Shown here: one piece after another, positions 12,181 through 23,370 of the stretch
How the letters are laid out: each line of letters begins with the position of its first letter
Numbering within the stretch: the first letter of the stretch is position 1
From: Porodaedalea pini
Taxonomy: Eukaryota; Basidiomycota; Agaricomycetes; Hymenochaetales; Hymenochaetaceae
Reading direction: 5' to 3'
DNA: 64,000 bases
Assembly (NCBI GenBank): GCA_002794775.1
Contig: NBAY01000096.1
Coordinates: 58,529-122,528, forward strand
Position numbers and translations under genes: made by a program
Notes under the pieces: model-generated
Database searches by the model: none
Told to the model about the DNA's origin: nothing
Seen by the model: the letters and a program-made list of their open reading frames with translations, nothing else

Positions 12181-12686
12181 GCACGGAGCAGTGCAGTCGA
12201 GCGTATTGGTGAAGTCATCTAGGATTTAGAATAATCCAGATATACGAAGTGTACTTTAATTTGTGAGTTGCCGAATCTTCGACAAAGTTCAGAGATGTAA
12301 GACCTTCAACAATCCAAGATCATTAATATTCGTTCTGATATGATTGTGCTGTCATACCCTTTGCTCACTCGACATGAATACTTTTTTCGATACATTCGAG
12401 AATTGAAGAAAAGCGCGTTATTATTGCTGTAATATACTACTACTCTTCAACTTTAGCCTGTGGCTACGTCATTCACGAGCCCGCGTTCATACTCAACTTG
12501 CACGAAAGTACGACCGCAACGTGACCACCAGTGATAGTGAAGCATGACGCGCTCACAGCGCTCGAGTTCGGAAGCGAACGCTCAAGCACCGCATCTGCAT
12601 CCGCCTGCGTCATGACGCCCCATTATCTATAGCTATATTCCATATAACTTCCTTCGCTCCCTCAGCCCAATCTCAACCAGCTCGTT
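12181..12686. other. intergenic
   Basis: AT-rich 3' flank of the DUF1308-like gene followed by the promoter of the KNH-domain gene. A CTATAGCTATATTCC stretch near 12630 might act as a weak TATA region. No gene seen. Confidence 0.5.
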
Positions 12687-13281
12687 ATGCATCCGCTCAG
12701 CAGCAACCTCTGGGCGTACTTCGCGCCGTTTTCAATCTTGCACGACGCACTCTCGATTGTCATTCGTGAATTTGACGCGATGGCACCTGTGCGGACGTGT
12801 GCGGCGTACAACTCGCCTGTGCTGGAGCCGTGTGCAGGAACGGTGTGGCGGATAGGCCAGAAGCGGAATATCCAGTGGACACTAGGTTCCAACGCGGTGT
12901 ATTATGCGTCAGCAGCAGGGAAATCACGGGAGACGCGACCTCTTGGCATTGGCAGTTGTGTCATCCTTGCAAAGGCGGGGATAATTCCCGAGAACGGAGT
13001 GGGCAGCTTCAGTACGTTGTTTATTGTCTTACACGTTCTTCTTGAAAGTTGAAAATTTGTCTTCGTCATTTCATAGAGAATCCAGTGGCGAGTGGGTTTG
13101 ATATGGAGATTGGGTGCGTCGAGGTGACCGTGCCTTGCGTTGACGTAGGAGGGGATTACCAGGTGGTCGGTACGTGTCCAATGCCAAGTGCTTGCTCTTG
13201 TAATTGCGATTGACGTGAGACACAGTTGTGGGGTCGGAGGACGACATCATCTATGGGGAGATGTTCACCATTGAGGCTTGA
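12687..13281 (+). CDS. small KRE9/KNH-type Ig-like domain protein
   Basis: Three exons (12687-13011, 13077-13169, 13226-13281) join in frame into about 157 aa. The pattern NSPVLEPCAGTVWRIGQKRNIQWTLG, PLGIGSCVILAK, ENPVASGFDMEIGCVEVTVP and DVGGDYQVV ending FTIEA fits the N-terminal domain of fungal KRE9/KNH proteins (a 'TVW..G....W' core, then an edge strand before the end), which are secreted or GPI-anchored and linked to cell-wall beta-glucan assembly. Odd points: no clear signal peptide at the chosen ATG, no serine/threonine-rich tail and no GPI signal, so the start may be wrong, an upstream exon may be missing, or this is a reduced form. Extra cysteines replace residues that are usually not cysteine. 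Confidence 0.6.
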
Positions 13282-14011
13282 AATACCTGCGGTCACTCGC
13301 TTCTGCTTTCTGTTTTGTATTATTAGTCTGAACCTATCTTTATTTCGAAATGATGTCAGACCGCCGTACTGTTGTACAAAGTGTACTTACGTGCCTCAGG
13401 GTTTGCAGACCAGGAGGATAAAAAAATGCAATGAGCGTTGAAAGGCTGGTTGAAGACCGTCATGGGCTCAGAGACGAGTGCGCGACGTGGTGGTCAGAAA
13501 GAATGCATGCATGTCTAACAGTGACACAGCTTTTTGAGTGTTTATCGTGTCATTGTGTACACGTGAGCCGCCATCCGCCCGCCGAGCACCGACTCAGACA
13601 GTGAGACACACAGCGCGTCTGATAGTGATACAGCCCGTTCATACGCGTACGACGACGACGACGACGACGACAGTTTGTTATTCTGTAACGCCCGCCCACA
13701 TCCGTTTTACGCGAGGTGTTGCACGTACAGCCCGAACACCGAAACGCGGCCCACTGGGGTAAACGAGTTGGCACCGCTTTCTTCTATCATAGCATCATAG
13801 CTCCATTTCCTTCCGCTTTTCTCTTTTACTCGGCTTGGTGCACGACGACAAGCACGAGCACGACGTGGACAACGACGAGCAGCGATACACACATAGTTTC
13901 TCAAGAAGCGCAGTCATAACGGGTCTTCTCTGCGATTAACGCCGCCTCAAATCTCGCTTCCTCCAAAAGGGGTGCTCCCAAGCTCTTATCTTCTCTCTGC
14001 CCACTCCTACG
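13282..14011. other. intergenic
   Basis: Spacer before the membrane-protein gene. It contains a (GAC)7 run at 13651-13671 and a second GAC/ACG-rich patch near 13848-13880. No gene recognised. Confidence 0.5.
13651..13671. repeat. (GAC)7 trinucleotide microsatellite
   Basis: Seven perfect GAC units in a non-coding stretch. Confidence 0.9.
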
Positions 14012-16212
14012 ATGCTCGGGCCCACGGAAGGGCGACAATCGCGACGATGGTGGACAAATGTCGGGATTCAGCTTGTAGCAGCGGGCGTCGCCGCAGCGGC
14101 ACCATTCGAGCGACGTCAGAATGGCAACCAGGAGCAATCGAGCGACTCAAATCGCGACAACTCCAATCAGAATCTAGGTAGCAGTATTTCACCGCAGGTC
14201 TGGGTGAGTGTCTACTCTTACACTACGTATGTGGAACTGGCCCTCCCGGCTCGTCGAACGAGGCTTGATTATATCTCTGGGGTAGACAGCGTATTCGTGT
14301 GTCTCAGAGTACTCATGAGAAACACAAGGTCGAGGGAAAGTCTCATAACAGAGGAAACGTCTCTAACAACTGAACGTAAATCTCTCCGAGACTTTCTCCT
14401 TGTCCTTCGTGTTAGATCTTTGTGTCTCACATGAGTATTCCGAGGTTGAACGCCAGCACGGGTATATCGTCTGTTGCAGTGATACATTCATGAGTAAGCC
14501 AGATCAGTCGAGGTGGCCAGTTTCACACAATGAAATTCTCCAAATCCAAGGCCATTTCTGACATCCAGCAGGTTCCCGCAGTTGTCGTCGTACTCGTTCT
14601 CCTTGGAGCGTTCTGCTTCGTATGGACACGAACGAACGTCGTGAGTCGCCTGCGCGGCGCCGCCTCGCGCGCCGTACGGCCCTCTAACACTTCGAACGCC
14701 ACGCGTGAGGTGACCGCTTCGCAGCTCACGGGCGGTGCCAGTATAGGTAGGCGTGCAGGCGCAGGTACGACGCGCATCAACCCGCGTACGGCCCGTCGCA
14801 ATCGGCGCACGCCAAGCCAGATGAGCACGACGTCGTTGCCGGTGTACATGAAGGAGCCGGGCGATCACGAGCTCGTCATCTTCCGCGGACCGGAGGAGAT
14901 GGACGCCTCTAATGCGATCGCGGAGGCGCGTGAGGCGGAGGACCAGGACGACGAGCGCGATTCGGCGTCTATCCAGAGGCGGGATTCGCGCGCGAGCGTG
15001 CTTGTGCTCGATGCCGGCCCCGACCCTGATCAGTCTGCCATGAGTCTGGGCTTGATGAGCGTCGAAAGCAACCTTGAACCGGATACGTCGACTGCGGAGC
15101 TGCTCCCGCGCAGACATCGGCCCAGTGATTCGCATGATACGTCCGATAGCCGTTCGCTCTTGGTGCGACGCGTGTCTGATGTTCCATCCGAAGCGCCGCC
15201 GGACTACGATTTCGAGACCCAACAGCGCAATTCGACGTCGACAGCGGTTATTGACCCGCCCGGCCTTACTGGCCCAGGCCCAGCATCGACAGACTCGGAT
15301 CCGCCTCCTTCACCTCCACCTCCACCTCCACCTCCAGCGCCGCCAACGATGCCCGAATCAGCGCAAGGCGGAGGCCGGAGATCTCGGCTCGCCTCACGCG
15401 TGTCGAATCTCTTGCACTTACGCAACGGCAGTAATGCAACCAATGCCGATGCCGCCGTGCCAGAAGAGTATGAAACCCCACGCGTTTCAGACGCTGCAAC
15501 AGAGCCCGCACCGAACGCGGGAGTCTCCGCGATCTCCCTTAACGATCCATCTCCGCCGTCCCGGCCGCCCGTCGCGCAGCGTCAACAACACGCGCGACAC
15601 CGCCACTCTCAGTCAGGCGGTTCAAGCTCCACGCTCAACCTTGCCCTGCCCTTCCGCACGCTCTCGCGCCAGCGCTCGAGCAACACACTTGCGCGGCAAC
15701 GCTCCAATAACACGCTCAATAGCAACGGTAACGCCTCCCGCTCGAACGTGAACCTCACCTCACCCTCCGCGCTCTCGCTGTCCCTCGCGGCGGGTGCGAT
15801 CAGTGCACCGCTCTCGCACACGCTTGTGCGCACGGAGATTCGCTACCCGGCGGGCGGGCCGACGCCCGAGCAAGTGCGCCTACTCAGTGCACGCGATGGC
15901 TTCGGCCGCTTTGGCGTGCCGTACGGCGCCGACGCCGTTGCGCACGCGCAGAGCTCGCGCCAGGAACTGGCCCTCGACCCGCCGCCGGTGTTCGAGAGTT
16001 CGAGCACCGAAGATGGGCCGAGCGCCGCGCGCGGGAGCAGTGAAAGCGCGGACCGCCAGAATAATGGTGACGACGACGACAACGATGGGGACGACCCCGA
16101 CGCCTTGCCTGCTGAGCTTTCCGCGGACGTCCCTCCTTCCTCGCGGAATCGCAGTACAGAGAGTGTGGCTGCGGTAGAGCCGACGCGGATACTCGTGCCG
16201 CTCTTCATGTAG
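14012..16212 (+). CDS. single-pass membrane protein with long disordered proline/serine-rich tail
   Basis: Exon 1 (14012-14203) encodes 64 residues ending SISPQVW; exon 2 (14572-16212) opens directly with VPAVVVVLVLLGAFCFVW, a single transmembrane segment at about residues 65-82. The join W|VPAVVVV is the usual layout of basidiomycete one-pass membrane proteins, and phase is preserved. The remaining 520 or so residues (total about 610) are low complexity: Arg-rich stretches, a [12 protein letters not shown] run near 15300, Ser/Asn-rich repeats (SNTLARQRSNNTLN) and an acidic DDDDNDGDD patch before the end. No enzymatic domain is visible, so the role is unknown; a scaffold or sensor at a membrane is possible. 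The start is uncertain because no signal peptide is seen. The intron is 368 nt, about six times the local norm. Confidence 0.65.
14303..14444. repeat. imperfect inverted repeat inside a long intron
   Basis: Arms at 14303-14329 and 14418-14444 pair with about six mismatches and one gap. The inner flanks (about 14329-14343 and 14388-14405) also pair, so the whole unit could fold into a long hairpin. It sits in the 14204-14571 intron. A degraded MITE-like insertion is a possible origin; no target duplication was identified. Confidence 0.55.
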
Positions 16213-17201
16213 CAACGCAGGACCGCTCCTGTATATCTGTTTTATTGGATCTTTACGTCGCCATGCGTATGCACTCCTCTGTTCGCATGGCACTCACGAA
16301 TTCGGGGACTGTTGTATATGATATCTATTCTTCCTTGTCTAAGTCCGACTCCTCTTGAACGCAAGTTCCAGAGGCACGACCTCCTCCGCCTTCCCACTTA
16401 TTTCTGCGTTCCGTGACACCCGCCTCACTTCTTCTTCTATTCTTGGTCTGTTTTGTTCTTTCTTCACCAGTACACGTTATTCTTCTTACTAACATACATC
16501 GTCTTTACGCTTAACTCGCCATATCCTTTCTACGCCTGCTCTTGACTCCTCTGTGTCCATCCCCCCTGTACATCATCCACATCCTTGCCTCCTATTCTTT
16601 TTCTTCTGCTGAATTCTCAAGCTGACTCAATTTACTCGGGCTCCCACTGTCGCTTCTTGCTTGCTTCCTTTGTCTCATTGCGAACTTGAGTGCATATATG
16701 TTTTTACTTCTGCTTTGTTTTATCTGTAGACCACTATTTTCTGACTGGATGGTTTGGATTTACTTTGTTTGCTGCTTAGAGAATGAATGGGCGTGCATAC
16801 TGTATACTTAGGTATGCCGGGCTTGGTAAGTAAGACGGCCGGCCTCGCTTTCAGAAGTTATTACAGATCTAAAGCGACGCGTCGCGCTCAAATCGCGCGT
16901 CTACATCACGTGTGTCCTGCACGTGCTAGACTAACTCTAACCGGCAAGCCAAAAACAGAATTCAGGATTCACTACTAGTTACTCCCTCGGGGATGCCATC
17001 GCTTTGGCCGAGAATGCTTAGTATACTCTTGAAAAGCCATTTGACAGCCGTCTCGCTTTCCCATTCGACAAATATGTATAAAAGCACTAGTGCTGATGCT
17101 GTCTCACCGTGCTCAATACCCAAGCTCCTCTCTAGCTCGGCCACTGCCAGCTAGTCTGAACTTTGCCATAGGCATCTTCGGGTCGCTACTCTCTTAACAT
17201 A
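16213..17201. other. intergenic with pyrimidine-rich tract and MFS promoter
   Basis: From about 16320 to 16780 the plus strand is strongly T/C-rich with no open frame. The right part holds the MFS promoter. Confidence 0.55.
17077..17084 (+). promoter_or_regulatory. TATA box of the MFS gene
   Basis: TATAAAAG about 118-125 nt upstream of the ATG at 17202. Confidence 0.5.
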
Positions 17202-20022
17202 ATGCCCGTGGTCAAAGCATTCGATGAAGCCACCTTGAAAGGCATCTCGGCGCGGAACTCTCATCTATACGACTCAAAGGAGCCTCAAGCAACTGACAAT
17301 ATGAGTGCGGACCTAAGAAACTCTCCAGACCTTGTTGTATTTGCGGAAGACGACCCGAGTGACCCAAAGAACTGGTCACCGGCGAAAAAAATACGCGTTG
17401 TGGCCATTCTTTGTGTCCTCTCTTTCATCGCGTCAGTACTTTATTTTATTTTATTTTTGCTGCATCATGATACAATATCTTACTATCATCGTCATTCTCG
17501 CCTGCCTTTTTTTTTTTGCGTACAGCGTTTTCGGCTCTTCGTCATATGTGAGGCAACAGGATTCTCATTCATAGTTCGCATTCGCGGACTGACGTCTCGG
17601 ACGTGGCCCGTGTAGGCTCCGGGGGAGCAGCAAGTACGACAGACGTTCGGAGTCAACGCTGAGGTCGCCAGTACTGGTTTAACTGTTTACGTTTTGGGGT
17701 TTGCGTTCGGGCCTTTACTATGTGTGTATTGTCTTTATTATTCGGATCAGAAAACTCTATACTTATCTTTCCATTGCTTACAGGGGGTATGTCGGATCGT
17801 TAGCATTAGTTTTCACACTAACTCTAATACTTTGACACTTGAATGACAGGCCCAATGAGCGAGATGTACGGCAGACAGCTGCCGTACATGATTTCATGGC
17901 CGCTGCTCATAGGTTCGACCTCTTCTCTCCTGACCATTACTGAGAGCGTCTGAAGCGATTTATTGTCGTTCAGCCGCCATAGCACCGTCTGCGTGGGCGA
18001 ATAACTTGGCCGTTATACTCATATGTCAGTGTATCTCGCATTACTGTATGTCTTCCATGCATTCTCATAGCTTCTTCTAGTCCGCTTTATCGCTGGATGC
18101 TTTGCGGGGTGTCCGCTTAACAAGCAAGTCTTCCCTTTTCTTCTGTCCTTTCTGCTGCTTATTCCTTTCATTTGTTTATTAGTGGGACTGGTGTCATTTC
18201 CGAGTAGGTAATCTGTCTTGACTACGACAATGAAAGTTTTTCTAACAGAAGGCCAGTATGTATGCGTCGACACCTCGTAAGCTACAGAAGGGTGAGCTGG
18301 CCTAGGTCTGCGGATTCGGAGCTTACTGACGTGCCTCCTATCCAGCCATCGGATTCTAGTGAGATTAGAATACCGCAGATGTTTTCTTTCGCTGACTGTC
18401 TACACCCATTAGCGCATTTACAGCGCTGTCTGGGCCCGTTTTTGGCTCCATTGTCGGTTTCTTCGTCGCAGCTCATCTGACGCATGGGTACGTCCGACAA
18501 AGCTTTTCTATGATTCAACAGTTTAATATGCACTCGCAGACTTTGGGTCGTCCGTGTGCACTGGTTCATGGTCATTGCCGCCTGGCCTTTAGTCTTTCTG
18601 CTCCCTGAAGCACACGGGCCAACTATACTTACAAAGCGGGCCAAGGAGCTCAGGAAGGAAGGAAAAGCCAATGCCTTCGCCGCTCATGAGCTGCATTCCA
18701 TAACGAAGAAGGAACTCGTACGGAAGCATATCGGGAGGCCTTTCGGTACGTGGTGCAGTTGAAATGAAGGTACGAAAATGCTTGCTTCATACGGTCTCCT
18801 CTGCAGAAATGCTGGTCGTTGAGCCTATCGTTATCGGTGCGGCCGCCTGGGTGGCGCTTTCCTACAGCATAATCTAGTACGTAGATTTACTATCTTCTTT
18901 TTTCTCCACTCTTGGCAGTTGTTTGCAAAGGCTGACGGCTGGAATTAGTTTTTTCTTCGAAGCGTTCCCAGTTGTTTTCATCGAACAGGCGATTAAATTC
19001 ATTCTTTAAGCTATTTCTAATCTAATTTCTTCGTCGTAGAACCATTTTTCATTCCAACTCGGAGGTCTGCCTTTCCTAGGCATCACACTTGGAATGGTTA
19101 TATGCGTTCTAACTACGGATACCCTGACGCAAATGTCACGACACGTTAAACTGCCTTTTATCGACCCTCCTGGAGTTGGAACCCCTGCTGATGCACCGGA
19201 AGCTGGGTTGAAAGTCGTCCTCATTGCATGGCAAGTGGCTTTCATGATCCTGACAGCGAAACGTCCTTTGAATAATGAAATAACTCGATTATGAATAGCT
19301 TGCTTACTCCGATCTCGCTGTTCTGGTTCGCTTGGTGAGTCACCCTTTTTGGAGGGATTTACTATAATTAATTGTTGTTGTTTTTAGGACAAGCTCCGGA
19401 AACGTGCACTGGATATCTCCCGTAATAGCAGGCGTGTTTTTTGGATACTCTATGCTTGGAACTGTGCGTCCCTTTCTTCAATAGCGAGCTCAATCATAAA
19501 GGCTGACTGTTTGCATTCCAGTTTTACTCCTTTAACGCTTAGTAAATACAGTTTCAGTTGCGTCGTCATTCCGATCGTCCCTGACTTCCGATGTTACAAA
19601 TAGCTCGACTCAAGTCTTTACGATTTATGCATCAAGCGCTTCGGCCTCAAACACCCTTTTCCGGTCCGTTGTTGCATCGGTTTTCCCAATCATCGCACAC
19701 CCTGTTTTAAATAACCTTGGAACGACGTGGGGAGGTCAGTATTCCAAGCTCATTCTGGATCTTGAGCTCGTAATGATTATCATCCAATCCAGTATCGCTC
19801 TTCGGTTTCCTCTCCCTCGGCCTCGTCCCCATACCGATGATCTTCGTCCGTTATGGACCCATGCTCCGAGAAAAGTCACGCTTTGCGCGCGAGGCAGGAC
19901 GCGTATTAGCTGAGCTAAGACATCATATGGATATGCAGGAGATCGGAGTGCGTGAAATGAGTGACGATGCAGCGAAGGGGGAAGCTGAGATTGTGAGGAC
20001 GGATGTTGCGGTCGATGTCTAA
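17202..20022 (+). CDS. major facilitator superfamily drug/polyamine-type transporter
   Basis: Cytoplasmic N-terminus with DDPSDPKNWSPAKK, the usual lead-in of fungal DHA1/TPO-like MFS transporters, followed by helices: SSSY|[29 protein letters not shown] (motif A region), ISWPLLI, WANNLAVILI, RFIAGCFAGCPLNN, GTGVISE, SLSGPVFGSIVGFFVAAHLTHG, FLLPEAHGPTIL then a charged central loop, EMLVVEPIVIGAAAWVALSYSI, a block with FFGYSMLGTFYSFNAY, ASNTLFRSVVASVFPI, and LFGFLSLGLVPIPMIF before a cytoplasmic tail ending at 20022. It would export small compounds across the plasma membrane by proton antiport; the substrate is unknown. More than a dozen introns. Exon 17784-17786 is 3 nt long. The intron after CPLNN begins with GCAAGT. 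The short exons between about 18246 and 18385 could not be assigned with certainty, so integrity there is unproven. Confidence 0.8.
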
Positions 20023-20975
20023 GGTGTGTTTATATAATGAGCACGTACGGGTTTTCTGTTCGGAGAGTTATCTATAGATACGACAACCTGTGGACTCATC
20101 TGTCTCACAACCAGGCTGCTGATGAAGACGCGAAGATGTGCAACGGAGGCGGTGCTTATGCACTTTGTATCAACGAGAATCTTGACCAAACTGAGGCGAG
20201 TAAGTATGTTAGCCAGAGCCGCTCCACGTGCAGTACTGCTTCGCAACTGACCAGCCTGAGTTGGTTCTGCTCGGAGTCCTGTGCTCCGTTCCTTGAAAAC
20301 TTCTGGACTGGAAGCCCGGCAAAGTGAGATTGCCGTAGTTCCCACCATCATAAAACGCAACTTCAACTCCCTAGCTTTGTAAAGAATCCTGTTATAAATT
20401 CTGGACTCGGCGCTTTGCTGCATTTGATCAAAGCGTAGCTCATCTGGACTCCTGCGCCACCATTCGCACAAAGCATTTCTTAGAACTGACGACTCGCATC
20501 AAAATGCTACGCCGCTGCGACTCAAACCCGGACTCTGGGAAGAACGACGTGCTTCTCATGGCTACCATATGGTACTCCTGTGATACTGACGCTGAAGATA
20601 CGCGCTCTGGGTTGATTTTGAGATAGTACTAGTACGTTGACAGTCTTTCCAACGTTCAGTTCTACAGTTGTCGGAACTGCATCATGAATTCTCCGACAGC
20701 AAAACACTTGTCATATGTCGTTGCCACACTAACTTGGACAACCCTCTCCAAAGTTCAAGTCCGTGTATAGCTACGGGTGCAATTATTCACCGAAGGCGCT
20801 TGAAGCTTTCTTCTTATCGGTTCCGCTAAGAGTGGAGAAAATGCGGGTTCTATTCCTGTGGCGACGTATGGACATTGCATGGAGGCATCACGAAGCCTGG
20901 GGCTGTACATGCGTACGCTTCCTATATAAAAGTCATTGCCGGGAGGAAACTGCTCAGAATTACTCAATTACTGCT
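20023..20975. other. intergenic
   Basis: Spacer between the MFS and DUF6534 genes. Open frames on both strands (about 20019-20471) lack codon-like composition or recognisable motifs. The right end holds the DUF6534 promoter. Confidence 0.5.
20923..20932 (+). promoter_or_regulatory. TATA box of the DUF6534 gene
   Basis: TATATAAAAG about 44-53 nt upstream of the ATG at 20976. Confidence 0.6.
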
Positions 20976-23069
20976 ATGGACCCTGAGATCTTGGAGGCCC
21001 TCAAGATCGCGCTTTCGTCTGCGTTCATCGGATTCGGAATCGCTACTACGTGAGTCACTACTGTACACTCGCTTGTATTGAGCTCACAATTTTCCGATAA
21101 CAGCCTTTATGGAATCACCTGCCTTCAAATGTATCTATATTATCGCAATCATCCTAATGACTCCTACTCCCTCAAGCTAGTCGTGCGTTTGTCTGTTTTC
21201 CTCTAGGTCGGTCTGATAACATATCGCTCTATGCGCTAGGTCTCCGCTTTATGGTTAGCAACGAATCTGCCCTCCACTATTATTCCGACCTAATATCTGT
21301 TGTTTTCTAAGGGTGCTTGATACTCTGGCAACTGCTGGCGTAGCGCATACAATTTATACCTACCTGGTTCTGAAGCTTGGGGAAGCCGATATCGATTTTG
21401 TCATTCCTTGGTACGGATAGCATTTTCCCTCGGATTTAATGCTTAGACTAAAGTGTTCCTCAGGAGTTACGCAGTACGTGTTACAAAGTATTTGGTCACG
21501 GATTGCTAATTATCATCTGGTGTAACAGGTTCAGAGTGAGACAGTGGTGAGTGCTTACTCAACGTTTATCTTCCTTGAGGACTGACGACGTTATAGGATG
21601 TGATTACTCTGATCACCCAGAGGTATACATAGTCTTACATGATTTCTCGATTTGTGATCTAATGTCGAATTATCAGTTTTTTTGCATGGCAAATTTGGAA
21701 ACGTGAGTCGGATTCATAGGCGTGATATTCGTATCATTTTCTGACGTTCTACGCAGTCGGGAAGAACGTCTTCATCGTTTCCTCCATAGTAATCAGAACT
21801 TCACAATGACTGCGAATTGTACTGAGCCATAGTATTTCATATCTAGGCCGTTCTAGCCATAGCTGCATGGGGTACGTGATGTGGCGGTGGTGCTCAGCGT
21901 TCTGCATGAGTTTGTTGACCACTTTCTGATTTTCTCGACGTAGGTTTGGACATAGGTAAGTCATTCACGAAGCCGGTTTCTGAATTACTCCTGACTCAAG
22001 CCTTTTGCCTATCTGCCATGTTAAGAGGTCGTCGTTAATCTGTGAGCTCTTAAATCAACTTCGAAATTATCAATGGCCGATTAGAACATAATCTTCAGGT
22101 TCAGAAATCAGTCAGGGCTCACGTTGGCGACTCCAGTAGTCTTAGTGAGGACTATTTTCCTTTCTGTATTTCTTCTTGAATGACGGACCTTCGTGGCATG
22201 AAGATTACCGGGACGACTGTCCAGGGCCTTGATGCACTGTGCGATATAATCATCACCGCAAGTTTCATCTACTACCTACATTCCTTCCGTAGCGGGGTAA
22301 AGCCGTATGTGCATTCTTTGATTGAATTGTTAAGAGACCAAATCACATTATATTATATTCTGCCCAGGACGGAAAAAATCATCGACAATTTGATATTGTA
22401 TGCTGTCAGCAGAGGTATTCTTACGGTGTAGGTGCTCCAGAAACAATCATTGGCAATTTCCCCACTAAACGAACCCCAAACATTAGAGTAACACAGATTG
22501 TGTTTGTTTCGCTGGTCAGCACTTCATTGCTTTGCGTAGATGGCATACTTATCCTTTTACTATGTAGGATGCTGCTTTCCCTGGAAAAATCTATTGGCTC
22601 CCATTCCAGCAAGCCGTGGGCAAACGTACGTTTCATGGCATCACCTTCGTGTTTGCATTGTCATTGTCTTTGCCTAACAAAAGTTTCAAGTCTACGTTAA
22701 CTCCGTTCTGGCATCGTAAGCTACATCTACCCTCTGGAAGCGGGGCTGCAGATTCACGCCCATTATCATAACAGTTTAAATTCTAGAACGGCCCAGCACG
22801 CACCTACCACGGTCAACCTAACTGAAACCGTTTCACGGGGTGCCACCGCATGGTCGCCCGGGGCTTTCGGGCAGTCAACGCGCTCAACAGTAAGCTATTC
22901 ACATTTCCACGCCTCCGGCCAAGCGTTAAACCTCTGAGCAATTTAGACAACGGCTCTGCCTATGTCATTCGCACCGAACGATAATGTCAAATCAGTTTCG
23001 GAATCCTTTGTCAGTGAGGCCAGTACATCCGTGAGTTTATCCAGCCGCGCTTTCCGGAATTCTTTCTGA
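20976..23069 (+). CDS. DUF6534 multi-pass membrane protein
   Basis: Start MDPEILEALKIALSSAFIGFG, then by exon: LYGITCLQMYLYYRNHPNDS, WVLDTLATAGVAHTIYTYLV, VITLITQSFFAWQIW, IAVLAIAAWG, ALCDIIITASFIYYLHSFRSG, RTEKIIDNLILYAVSRGILT, IYWLPFQQAVGK, LYVNSVLASLNSR, and a soluble Ser/Thr-rich tail ending at 23067-23069. This is the standard order of the DUF6534 family, abundant in agaricomycetes: about seven helices, an YYxxxPND motif after helix 2, a conserved TxxxxDxLIxYxxxRGxLT block and a YVNSxLAxLNxR end. The function of the family is unknown; a receptor-like role is a guess from topology. Introns are numerous and short. One stretch near 22290-22370 is AT-rich, where an intron splits the FRSG and RTEK blocks. 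Confidence 0.8.
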
Positions 23070-23370
23070 GAAAATCTTGTTACAGAAAGCAGTCACCTTG
23101 TCCGCTGGAAATGCTGTATGAATATCTTGAATTGAATTGACATCGGCGGCTGTGCAATTTTTGTTTTCGGATATAAGCAATGATTTGCGAAATGCACCCG
23201 ATCTGTCGATCAATGTGTTGTCCGCGCCGATCTTAGTAGGTCCATGCAATTTGAGCCTCGAGCACAAGATGTCTCGTTCTCTATACGTTTCCCAGACAGG
23301 TCACGAAAAAATATGATGTGATTTTTCGCAGAATATTTTGCTTAACATGCTAAGCCCAGACCAGCGCTAT
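23070..23370. other. intergenic, tail-to-tail
   Basis: 3' ends of the DUF6534 gene and phosphatase B meet here. No further gene seen. Confidence 0.6.

Noticed and set aside
14488..15222. 244-codon minus-strand frame with Arg-rich content
   Set aside because: Antisense of the membrane-protein exon; GC-rich coding sequence leaves long open antisense frames.
19480..19620. Apparent frameshift in the MFS gene after FYSFNA
   Set aside because: An intron from GTAAAT to AAATAG joins NAY to STQVFTIYASS in phase, so no frameshift is needed.
20019..20471. 150-codon minus-strand frame between MFS and DUF6534 genes
   Set aside because: No motif, no sensible codon pattern, overlaps an equally open plus frame.
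20440..20560. Possible tRNA-like stretch (ACTCAAACCCGG)
   Set aside because: No matching A box, no cloverleaf and the T-loop consensus is not met on either strand.
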